From contig DATAZV010000333.1 of the NCBI GenBank assembly GCA_036271855.1, forward strand, positions 1 through 11,701: a DNA stretch of 11,701 nucleotides. Reading direction: 5' to 3'. Of this stretch, positions 1 through 6,100 are shown piece by piece (position 1 is the stretch's first letter; every line of letters starts with the position of its first letter). The notes under the pieces are model-generated. The model did no database searches, was not told the DNA's origin, and saw only the letters and a program-made list of their open reading frames with translations. The stretch is from JAQGMJ01 sp036271855 (lineage in GTDB: Bacteria > Pseudomonadota > Gammaproteobacteria > Burkholderiales > JAEUOS01). The position numbers were made by a program, and so were the translations under genes.

Positions 1-330
1 GAACAGAAGCGTGCTCAAGGTGAACAGCCGCACCTGCCCCAGGCGCATGGTGAGCCAGCCGGTGAGCGGCAGCGAAATCGCATTGGCCACCGCGAAGGAG
101 GTGATGACCCAGGTGCCCTGGCTGGTGGAGACGCCGAGGTCGCCCGACATCGCCGGGATCGACACGTTGGCGATCGAGGTGTCGAGCACGTTCATGAAGG
201 TCGCCAGCGCCAGCGACAGGGTGCCCCACAGCAGGGTGGCCCCGGTCAGCGGCTTCTGGTACTCGGGCACCGCCGACGGCGCGGCCGGGCCGGCGGCCTC
301 CGGCGCGGCGGGATTGGCGGTCTCGGCCAT
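1..330 (-). CDS. emrB: EmrB/QacA-type DHA2 multidrug transporter, N-terminal 110 residues (cut by window edge)
   Basis: Inner-membrane proton-driven drug exporter of the 14-helix DHA2 branch of the major facilitator superfamily; in known EmrAB systems it pumps hydrophobic drugs through the fusion protein and outer-membrane channel. The ATG lies at 330-328 and the frame is open to the window edge, so the C-terminal part is missing. Visible are an Ala/Pro-rich cytoplasmic tail (residues 1-25), a first membrane helix (about 31-52) running into the DHA2 motif NVLDTSIANVSIP (47-59), the segment QGTWVITSFAVANAISLP (71-88), and a motif-A-like loop GWLTMRLGQVRLF (91-103). It begins 2 nt after the emrA stop without a clear Shine-Dalgarno sequence, which suggests translational coupling. 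The family call is firm; the drug specificity is unknown. Confidence 0.93.
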   Translation of the reverse strand, partial: MAETANPAAPEAAGPAAPSAVPEYQKPLTGATLLWGTLSLALATFMNVLDTSIANVSIPAMSGDLGVSTSQGTWVITSFAVANAISLPLTGWLTMRLGQVRLFTLSTLLF

Positions 331-332
331 GT

Positions 333-1706
333 TCAGTTGCGCGAGGCGCTCAGGGTCTGGGTGACGCGCAGGGCGTTGGGTTTGCCGCGCGCCAGGGTGG
401 CATTGGCGGGAATGGGTTCGCTGCCCGCGTTACCCGCGCTGCTCCTGCCATTGGCCGCCGGGCCGAGTGTTGCCACGTGCGTTGCGCCGGCATTGTCGGC
501 AATGATGCGGGCGATGCGGCTGTCGGCTTCGGTCAGGGCGACGTCGAACACCTGGGTTTGCACCACCGAGGCGGCGCGCGGGCCCTCGGCCAGGCTCTTG
601 CCATCCTGGTTGGCGATGTCGACTTCGGCTTCCATCGACAGGCCGATGCGCAAGGGGTGGGCCTGCAGCTGCTTGGGGTCGAGCGCGATGCGCACCGGCA
701 CCCGCTGCACCACCTTGATCCAGTTGCCGGTGGCGTTTTGCGCCGGCAGCAGGGCAAACGCTGCGCCGGTGCCGGCGCCCAGGCCGGCGACGGTGCCGTC
801 GTATTCGATCTTGCCGCCGTAGACGTCGGCGGTGAGTTTCACCGGCTGGCCGATGCGGATGTTGCGCAATTGCACTTCCTTGAAGTTGGCATCGACCCAC
901 AGCTGGTCCAGCGGGGCGATGGCCATCAGCGGGGCGCCTGCCTGTACGCGCTGGCCGACCTGCACGCTGCGCCGGGCGACATAGCCCGAGACCGGGGAGG
1001 GCAGCTCAGAGCGCTTCAGCGTCAGGTAGGCTTCGCGCACCTTGGCGGAGGCGGCCTGCACGTTGGGATGCTGGTTGATGCTGGTGTTGTCGGTATAGGA
1101 CTGGTTCGAAGTCAGCTCTTCGCGCGCGGCGATCACCGAAGCCTTGGCCGCGGTGAGGGTGCTGCGGGCGCTTTGCAGGGCCGCTTCGGCGTGCTTGATT
1201 TCCTCGCCGGAAACCGCGCCGGTGGAAGTCAGCGAAGCGCGGCGGCGCAGGTCGTCTTCCGCTTTGGCGACATCGGCGGCGGTGCGCGCCACATCGGCTT
1301 CGCGCAGGGCCACCGTGGCCGACAGCGAGCCGTTGCCGACGAACAGGGTGCGCACCTGGCGCACCACCTGTGCCAGCTGGGCTTCGGCCTGGTCCAGCGC
1401 GACGCGTGCATCGGCGCCATCAAGCTCCACCAGCGGCTGGCCGGCAGTTACCTTGTCGGTGTCGTCGGCGTTGATCGAGATCACGGTGCCGGCAATCTGC
1501 GGCGTCACCTGCACCATATTGCCCTGCACATAGGCGTTGTCGGTGCTCTCATAATGGCGCAGCACCAGCGCCCAGTAGGCGCCGTAGCCGATCGCGCACA
1601 CCGCCACCACGGCGGCGGTGAGGCCCAGCCATTTGCGGCGCTTGCCGTTGTCAACCGGCGCTGGTGCCGTGGCCGGCTGTTGTTCTTTGGTTTGGGTATC
1701 GCTCAT
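333..1706 (-). CDS. emrA: EmrA/HlyD-type membrane fusion protein
   Basis: Periplasmic adaptor anchored in the inner membrane that joins the EmrB-type pump to the outer-membrane channel. The 457-residue protein has a short basic cytoplasmic N-terminus, one membrane helix (about 26-48), the family motif ESTDNAYVQGN (53-63), a lipoyl-like half (64-95), an alpha-helical hairpin rich in Ala and charged residues (about 97-232), the second lipoyl half SPVSGYVARRSVQVGQ (237-252), and beta-barrel segments including TGNWIKVVQRVPVRI (326-340). Homology to EmrA appears to end near residue 407. The last 50 residues (408-457) are a low-complexity Ala/Gly/Ser/Asn tail that E. coli EmrA (about 390 residues) lacks. 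A purine-rich AAAGAAGAAA at 1720-1711 precedes the ATG by 4 nt. It lies 38 nt downstream of the channel gene. Confidence 0.94.
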   Translation of the reverse strand: MSDTQTKEQQPATAPAPVDNGKRRKWLGLTAAVVAVCAIGYGAYWALVLRHYESTDNAYVQGNMVQVTPQIAGTVISINADDTDKVTAGQPLVELDGADARVALDQAEAQLAQVVRQVRTLFVGNGSLSATVALREADVARTAADVAKAEDDLRRRASLTSTGAVSGEEIKHAEAALQSARSTLTAAKASVIAAREELTSNQSYTDNTSINQHPNVQAASAKVREAYLTLKRSELPSPVSGYVARRSVQVGQRVQAGAPLMAIAPLDQLWVDANFKEVQLRNIRIGQPVKLTADVYGGKIEYDGTVAGLGAGTGAAFALLPAQNATGNWIKVVQRVPVRIALDPKQLQAHPLRIGLSMEAEVDIANQDGKSLAEGPRAASVVQTQVFDVALTEADSRIARIIADNAGATHVATLGPAANGRSSAGNAGSEPIPANATLARGKPNALRVTQTLSASRN

Positions 1707-1733
1707 GATGTTTCTTCTTTCACAACTGACTTG

Positions 1734-1741
1734 TTACGTAA
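1734..1741. repeat. 8-bp palindrome TTACGTAA between the channel gene and emrA
   Basis: Perfect palindrome in the 38-nt gap between the outer-membrane channel gene and emrA. The same 8-mer is the core of a 14-bp palindrome inside the marR coding region (3636-3649). An AT-rich 8-mer of this kind is uncommon in DNA this GC-rich. It could be a protein-binding site or chance; nothing in the sequence settles it. Confidence 0.4.
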
Positions 1742-1744
1742 GGC

Positions 1745-3214
1745 TTAGCGGGAACTGGTTTTCTGCGCGGCGGCCTGCTCTTCGGCGTGGAAACCGCCAC
1801 CCAGGGAGCGCGCGAGTTCGACGTCCAGCGCATAGCGCCGCGCCTTCAGGCCGACCGCGCCCCTGCGCTGCTGCTCCAGGTTGAGTTCGGCGGTCAGCAC
1901 CGTCAGGTAAGTGGAGAGGCCGGCGCGGTAACGCTGCTGCGCCAGGTCGTAGGCGGATTGCGCCGCCGCCAGCGCGTCCTGCTGCTCGTGCCACTGGGTC
2001 TCCACCGAATGGGTCGAGGTGAGCTGATCGGCGACGTCGCGCAGGGCGTCGATCAGCTTGGCGTTGTAGTCTTCCACCGCGATGTCGTAGTCGGCGTCCT
2101 TGCCGCGCAGGTTGCCGCGCAGCTTGCCGCCTTCGAATATCGGCAGGTGCACCGCCGGGCCGATGCCGATGACGCGGCTGGCGGCGCTCAGCCAGTTGGT
2201 GAAACCCAGGCTCTGGAAGCCGATGAAGCCGGTCAGGTTGATGTCGGGATAGAACGAGGCCTTGGCGGCGGCGATGTCGTGCGAGGCCGACTCGACGCGC
2301 CAGCGCGCGGCGACGATGTCGGCGCGGCGGCCGATCAGGTCGGCCGGCACGGTGGCCGGCAATTGCAGCGCGGGGCGCTCATTGATGCTGGGCGCCAGGC
2401 TGTCGTAAGCCTGCGGGCCGGCACCGGCCAGCGCCGCCAGGGCGTGGCGGGCGAGGCCGATCTGTTCATCCAGGCTGGCGATCTCCTGGCGGATCTGCGG
2501 CACGTTGCCCTGGGCCTGGCGCAATTCGACGTTCGTATCCAGGCCCGCGCCCACGCGCTGCGCCACCAGTTTTTCCAGTTGCTCGCGGTCGGCCAGGGTG
2601 GCGTCGGCCACCTTGCGCTGCTCCAGGGTCTGCGCCAGGTTGAAATAGGCGCTGGCCACGCGCGCGGCCAGCAGCACGCGCGCGGCTTCGCGGTCCGCCT
2701 CGGCGGCGCGGGCGCTGCCGACGGAAGCCTCGAGCGCGGCGCGGTTGCGGCCGAACAGGTCGAGCTCCCAGCTGCCGTTCAGGCGCGCGTCGTTTTGCGT
2801 ATACCAGGCGCCGCCGAAGGGCGGCGGGTAGATGAAGTTCTCGCTGAAGCGCTGGCGCGAGCTGCTGGCGTCGCCCGAGAGCTGCGGATAAAGCGCGGAA
2901 CGCGAAACGTCGGCACCCGCTTGCGCCCGCTCCAGGCGCGCCTGCGCGGTGCGCATGGTCGGGCTGCCTGCCACGGCGGCGGCGATCAATTCATTGAGCT
3001 TGGGGTCGTTGTACGCCGTCCACCAGTCATTGGCGGGGTAGGGAATGGTGCCGCTGGCGCCGAGGTCCTGCGGCTGGGTCAGCTTGGCCTTGGGCGCGAT
3101 ACCGCTGAAGCTGGCGCAGCCGGCCAGCAGCGCGATCAGCAGGGCGCCGAAAGAATGCCGCAGCAGCGCGGTCATGCGCGCGGCGGGCTGGGGGAGAAAA
3201 GCCGGGTTCATCAT
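1745..3214 (-). CDS. Outer-membrane efflux lipoprotein, OprM/NodT (TolC-like) family
   Basis: Forms the trimeric outer-membrane channel of a tripartite efflux system. The 489-residue protein carries a lipoprotein signal: a hydrophobic stretch (about 22-30) followed by the lipobox LLAGC with the lipidated Cys at residue 33, so the mature protein should be tethered to the outer membrane. Family marks are DWWTAYNDPKLNELI (63-77), the strongly conserved WELDLFGR (149-156) and PIFEGGKLRGNL in the second half; the two helical repeats give the usual length. The start ATG (3214-3212) overlaps the marR stop as ATGA and has no clear ribosome site, consistent with coupled translation. An internal Met14 (ATG at 3175) would give a more compact 20-residue signal peptide and is a reasonable alternative start. 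Being encoded with emrA and emrB, it is the likely dedicated channel. Confidence 0.93.
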   Translation of the reverse strand: MMNPAFLPQPAARMTALLRHSFGALLIALLAGCASFSGIAPKAKLTQPQDLGASGTIPYPANDWWTAYNDPKLNELIAAAVAGSPTMRTAQARLERAQAGADVSRSALYPQLSGDASSSRQRFSENFIYPPPFGGAWYTQNDARLNGSWELDLFGRNRAALEASVGSARAAEADREAARVLLAARVASAYFNLAQTLEQRKVADATLADREQLEKLVAQRVGAGLDTNVELRQAQGNVPQIRQEIASLDEQIGLARHALAALAGAGPQAYDSLAPSINERPALQLPATVPADLIGRRADIVAARWRVESASHDIAAAKASFYPDINLTGFIGFQSLGFTNWLSAASRVIGIGPAVHLPIFEGGKLRGNLRGKDADYDIAVEDYNAKLIDALRDVADQLTSTHSVETQWHEQQDALAAAQSAYDLAQQRYRAGLSTYLTVLTAELNLEQQRRGAVGLKARRYALDVELARSLGGGFHAEEQAAAQKTSSR

Positions 3215-3735
3215 GTCGGGTCGATCGGTGCAACGCCGTTTTGCTCGAAGCGGCGCAAAAGATTTTTCAGGGTTTCGTACTCTTCGTTGCTGAAGCCGCG
3301 CAGGTGATGATTCAGCACATGGGCGAGTTCGCGCGGAATGATGTCGGCCAGCTTGCGGCCGGCCTCGGTCAGTTCGATGTTCACCACGCGGCGGTCGGCG
3401 GCGCTGCGGATGCGCCGGATCAGGCTCTTGGTTTCGAGCCGGTCGAGCATCCGGGTCATCGAGCTGGCGTCGCTATTGGACAGGCGAGCGCAGCCGGCGA
3501 CGGTGTCGTAGCCCTTGGCGACCAGGAACAGCGGCCCCCATTGCATGGCGGTCAGGTCGTAGGCCTGCATGCGCTCGTCAATGCTGCGCAACAGGCTTTG
3601 ATGCACGCGCTTGATCATCAGGCCGAGCGACTCTTCCATTACGTAATGGTCGGCGTTGTAAAGCTCGGTGACGCGGTCCGCCACGGACTCGGCTGCTTGC
3701 GGGGCCCGGCTGGCTTGGAGTTCAGAAGTGTCCAT
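3211..3735 (-). CDS. MarR-family transcriptional repressor of the efflux operon
   Basis: Winged helix-turn-helix dimer that normally represses its own operon until a small hydrophobic or phenolic ligand binds. From the ATG at 3735 the protein has 174 residues. The family core is plain: the dimerisation helix around ESLGLMIKRVHQ (35-46), LTAMQWGPLFLVA (61-73), the recognition region LSNSDASSMTRMLDRLE (85-101) and the wing with the DRR motif of the family (SAADRRVVNIELT, 111-123). A TTG two codons upstream (3741) is in frame, but it lies at the promoter -10 element, so it cannot be transcribed from that promoter. It is the first gene of the operon and overlaps the channel gene by 4 nt. The palindrome at 3744-3765 is its probable operator. 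Confidence 0.93.
   Translation of the reverse strand: MDTSELQASRAPQAAESVADRVTELYNADHYVMEESLGLMIKRVHQSLLRSIDERMQAYDLTAMQWGPLFLVAKGYDTVAGCARLSNSDASSMTRMLDRLETKSLIRRIRSAADRRVVNIELTEAGRKLADIIPRELAHVLNHHLRGFSNEEYETLKNLLRRFEQNGVAPIDPT
3636..3649. repeat. 14-bp perfect palindrome inside marR (CCATTACGTAATGG)
   Basis: A perfect 14-bp dyad within the marR coding sequence, about 90 bp downstream of the predicted transcription start. Its core TTACGTAA recurs at 1734-1741. Codons for His-Tyr-Val-Met happen to encode it, so chance is possible. A second intragenic repressor site is the alternative reading. Confidence 0.35.
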
Positions 3736-3741
3736 ACGCAA

Positions 3742-3770
3742 ATAATAGATGCATATGCATTAATTGTCAA
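3742..3770 (-). promoter_or_regulatory. Sigma70 promoter of the marR-efflux operon
   Basis: On the minus strand a perfect -35 TTGACA (3770-3765) is followed by a 17-nt spacer and a -10 TATTAT (3747-3742, five of six consensus bases). The expected start point, 7 nt past the hexamer, is 3735, the A of the marR ATG. The spacer is almost entirely the palindromic operator, a classic arrangement for repressor occlusion of RNA polymerase. Confidence 0.8.
3744..3765. promoter_or_regulatory. Probable MarR operator palindrome
   Basis: The core ATGCATATGCAT (3749-3760) is a perfect 12-bp palindrome. Outer AAT/ATT arms extend the symmetry to 22 bp (AAT-N2-core-N2-ATT). Size, AT-richness and position between the -35 and -10 boxes of the operon headed by a MarR gene all fit a MarR dimer site. 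Binding is inferred, not shown. Confidence 0.7.
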
Positions 3771-3847
3771 GGCCTTTAATGTATAGACCCATTAAGCACA
3801 GGGTTATTTCAACCCGCGATTCGCCGGCAAGCGCTGAATTGGCATGC

Positions 3848-3856
3848 TGCTATGAT
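3848..3856 (+). promoter_or_regulatory. Possible extended -10 promoter of the LysR gene
   Basis: TGCTATGAT fits an extended -10 element (TGn plus a TATAAT-like hexamer, five of six) 43 nt upstream of the LysR ATG. No convincing -35 box lies 17 nt upstream, which extended -10 promoters can tolerate. The remainder of the 164-bp divergent region (3736-3899) holds the marR promoter and the GAATATTC dyad at 3862-3869; no gene is seen in it. Confidence 0.4.
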
Positions 3857-3899
3857 CGACTGAATATTCGCCCATCCGTTCTATCCACTAGCCCCGAGA

Positions 3900-4874
3900 A
3901 TGAACATTCGCCAACTTCGTGCCCTGTGCGAGGTCCTGAAACACGGCTTGCATATCTCGGCCGCCGCGAAAGCGCTTCACACCTCCCAATCGGGTGTCAG
4001 CAAGCAGATCCTGGAGCTCGAACAGGAGCTCGGCGTCACCATTTTTGTGCGCCGGCGCAACCGCGTGATCGGCATCTCGGATGCCGGACGGACCCTGGTT
4101 TCAATCGCGGAACGCATCGTCAAGGACGCCGACAGGATGCAGGTCGTCGCCGCCGACTACGGCAGCAAAAGCGCCGGCAGCTTCGTCGTCGCCACCACGC
4201 ACCTGCACGCGCGGCACACGCTGCCTGCCTTTGTGCGGGAATTCGCCGAACAGCACCCGGGCGTCTTTTTGCAGCTCCGTGCCGGTACGCCCACCGAGTG
4301 CTGCCGCCTGGTCGCCGAAGGGGCGGCGGATCTCGCCATCAGCCTGCCGCCGGACAATATAGATAGCCTGGTCAGCATTCCCGCCTACAAGCTCAGCCGC
4401 TGCCTGGTGGCGCCGATCGGGCATCCGCTGCTTTCCGCCGCCCGGCTGGACTTGAAGGCGATTGCGAAATATCCGCTGATCACCTACGACGACACCTTTC
4501 GCAGCCGGCGCGTGGTCAGGCAGGTGTTTGAAGACGGCGGCTTGCACCCGACAATCGCATTGCAGGCGATCGACCCGGAGATTTGCAAGACCTATGTAGG
4601 GATGGGAATGGGTGTCGCCATACTGCCGCAGATTGCGTATGACGAGGCGGTCGATACGACATTGCGTACCCGGGATACCGGGCATCTTTTCGAGCATGGC
4701 GTAGTAAATGTGTACCTGCGGCGCGGCGACTATTTGCGCAAATTCGTCTACGACTTCATCTCCCTGTTCGCGCCTCACCTGAGCCGCGAAATAATCGACC
4801 GGTTCTGCGAGGCCGACCCGGGCGCATCGGCGCCGGTGATCGCGGAACTCCCCTTCGCCCAGCGCCACCTGTAG
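3900..4874 (+). CDS. LysR-type regulator, CysB-like subgroup, probable regulator of the downstream catabolic operon
   Basis: A 324-residue LysR-type regulator. The N-terminal winged helix-turn-helix (about 2-61) contains the CysB-type signature HTSQSGVSKQILELEQELG (27-45). The effector domain also follows CysB rather than the general family: VVATTHLHARHTLP (96-109), RAGTP (127-131) and GMGMGVAILP (234-243). True CysB reads ATTHTQAR at the first of these; here Leu102 and His103 replace the Thr102 and Gln103 that I recall as sulfate-contacting residues, and the Thr149 position is Leu. The effector is therefore probably not sulfate. The ATG at 3900 has only a weak GAG before it. The gene lies 175 bp upstream of and co-directional with the Bug gene, whose promoter region carries several dyads. 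Three AUA isoleucine codons set it apart from the core genes nearby. Confidence 0.9.
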   Translation: MNIRQLRALCEVLKHGLHISAAAKALHTSQSGVSKQILELEQELGVTIFVRRRNRVIGISDAGRTLVSIAERIVKDADRMQVVAADYGSKSAGSFVVATTHLHARHTLPAFVREFAEQHPGVFLQLRAGTPTECCRLVAEGAADLAISLPPDNIDSLVSIPAYKLSRCLVAPIGHPLLSAARLDLKAIAKYPLITYDDTFRSRRVVRQVFEDGGLHPTIALQAIDPEICKTYVGMGMGVAILPQIAYDEAVDTTLRTRDTGHLFEHGVVNVYLRRGDYLRKFVYDFISLFAPHLSREIIDRFCEADPGASAPVIAELPFAQRHL

Positions 4875-4900
4875 GTCTGCCCGCCCCAGTATTACGCGGC

Positions 4901-4938
4901 GTCATGAAGGAATGACCAAAGGTCGTTTGACTCTGGTC
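4901..4938. promoter_or_regulatory. Cluster of dyads, candidate LysR-binding region
   Basis: Overlapping inverted repeats: GTCAT-N6-ATGAC (4901-4916), GACC-AAA-GGTC (4914-4924) and GAC-N4-GTC (4929-4938), with GGTC recurring at 4921 and 4935. They run from just upstream of to across the candidate -35 box of the Bug operon, where a LysR-type activator would bind. The 175-bp region 4875-5049 shows no gene otherwise; a small TCAAG/CTTGA hairpin (4955-4970) lies downstream. Assignment to the LysR protein is inference. Confidence 0.45.
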
Positions 4939-4955
4939 CGGCCGCGATCTACGCT
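4927..4955 (+). promoter_or_regulatory. Candidate promoter of the Bug-dioxygenase-MmgE operon
   Basis: TTGACT (4927-4932, five of six for -35), a 17-nt spacer and TACGCT (4950-4955, a poor -10 with three of six). A weak -10 next to dyads is what an activator-dependent promoter would show. The leader to the Bug ATG would be about 88 nt. Confidence 0.4.
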
Positions 4956-5049
4956 CAAGGCCTTTCTTGATGGACAGGCGCTCGCGATGGTGGGCGCCGG
5001 CCCGTGAAGCACACGACACCCCAGGCGTGGCCCAAACCGGAACCCGCAG

Positions 5050-6024
5050 ATGAATATTCGCCGCATCCTTCACGCGTGGCTGGCCGCAACGGCAATACTC
5101 GGCTGGAGCGCCGACGCGCCGGCCCAGGCGTATCCCGCCAAGCCGGTGCGCATCATCGTGCCCCTGGCCGCTGGCGGCCCCACCGATGTCCTGGCCCGCA
5201 CACTGGCGAATAACCTGACCGAGACATTGGGCCAGACATTCATCGTCGACAACCGGGCCGGCGCAAACACCAACATCGGCACCGTCGCCGTCGCCAAGTC
5301 CCCCGCCGACGGCTATACCCTGCTGCTGACGGTCAACAACCTGACCATCAATCCGAGCCTGTATCAGAATCTCGGCTTTGATCCGCTCAAGGATTTTGCG
5401 CCGATCAGCCTGTTCGCGACCTCGCCGCTGGTCCTCGTCGTGCACCCCGCCGTGGCGGCAAAATCGGTGAAGGAGCTGATCGCGCTGGCCAAGGCGCATC
5501 CGGGCGAATTGCATTTCGGCTCGCCGGGCAACGGCAGTCCGCCGCATCTGGCCGGGGAGATGCTCAATACGCTCGCCGGCATAAAGCTGGTGCATGTTCC
5601 CTACAAGGGGATCACCACGGCCGTCACCGACCTGATCGGCGGCCAGCTTGACCTGATGTTCCCCGGATCGCCGATCGCGCTGCCGAACGCCAAGGCCGGC
5701 AAGCTGCGCGCGCTGGCCACCACCGGCGCGAAACGGACGGCCGCCGCGCCGGAGCTGCCGACGATTGCCGAATCGGGCCTGCCTAACTATGAGGTGTCGC
5801 TGTGGTACGGACTGCTCGCGCCCGCGAATACGCCGCCGGCCATCGTCCAGCGCTTGCACGGCGAGCTGACGCGAATCATGGCCATACCAGCAGTCAGCCA
5901 GCAATGGGCGGCGCTGGGCGCGGAGCCGCAGAGCACGACGCCGGAGCAATTCACCGCTTACTTGAAAGACGACATCGTGAAGTGGCAAAAGGTCCTGCGC
6001 GATTCCGGCGCCAAGATGGACTGA
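5050..6024 (+). CDS. Bug/TctC-family periplasmic solute-binding protein
   Basis: Extracytoplasmic receptor of the tripartite tricarboxylate transporter type; characterised members bind carboxylates, amino acids or related small molecules. Of 324 residues, the first 27 form a Sec signal peptide (MNIRR, a hydrophobic stretch, then APAQA with cleavage before Tyr28). The mature protein opens with the family signature YPAKPVRIIVPLAAGGPTD (28-46), followed by VDNRAGANTNIG (67-78), FGSPGNGSPPHLAGEM (156-171), the VPYKG loop (183-187) and GGQLDLMF (197-204). Length and order are standard. GGAA at 5039-5042 is a modest ribosome site 7 nt before the ATG. No TctA or TctB membrane subunit is encoded here, so it must borrow one from elsewhere or act as a sensor. 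It contains three AUA codons. Next gene: dioxygenase, 76 nt downstream. Confidence 0.93.
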   Translation: MNIRRILHAWLAATAILGWSADAPAQAYPAKPVRIIVPLAAGGPTDVLARTLANNLTETLGQTFIVDNRAGANTNIGTVAVAKSPADGYTLLLTVNNLTINPSLYQNLGFDPLKDFAPISLFATSPLVLVVHPAVAAKSVKELIALAKAHPGELHFGSPGNGSPPHLAGEMLNTLAGIKLVHVPYKGITTAVTDLIGGQLDLMFPGSPIALPNAKAGKLRALATTGAKRTAAAPELPTIAESGLPNYEVSLWYGLLAPANTPPAIVQRLHGELTRIMAIPAVSQQWAALGAEPQSTTPEQFTAYLKDDIVKWQKVLRDSGAKMD

Positions 6025-6090
6025 TTTTTTTCGGCTGCGGCCGGCAGGCAGGAATCGATCGTCAGCATTGGTCCTCAAGGACTGTCATCA

Positions 6091-6094
6091 GGAG
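6091..6094 (+). promoter_or_regulatory. Shine-Dalgarno fixing the dioxygenase start
   Basis: GGAG 6 nt before the ATG at 6101. It selects this ATG over the in-frame TTG at 6068, which has no ribosome site. The 76-nt gap before it also contains a short dyad, GTCCT-CA-AGGAC (6071-6082), of unknown meaning. Confidence 0.75.
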
Positions 6095-6100
6095 AACGCA

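Noticed and set aside
1787..3307. 506-codon open frame on the plus strand opposite the channel gene
   Set aside because: Shadow of the channel coding sequence; composition dominated by Gly, Arg, Ala and Val with no recognisable domain or ribosome site.
6025..6045. T-run with a nearby CGGC/GCCG stem after the Bug gene, as a terminator
   Set aside because: The T-run precedes the stem on the plus strand and the stem is only 4 bp; no minus-strand gene ends there.
4756..6078. 440-codon open frame on the minus strand opposite the Bug gene
   Set aside because: Covers the Bug gene and its promoter region; no motifs, Arg/Gln/Gly-rich, a GC-skew artefact.
6068..6100. TTG start 11 codons upstream for the dioxygenase
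   Set aside because: No ribosome site there, while GGAG lies 6 nt before the ATG at 6101, which gives the usual N-terminus.
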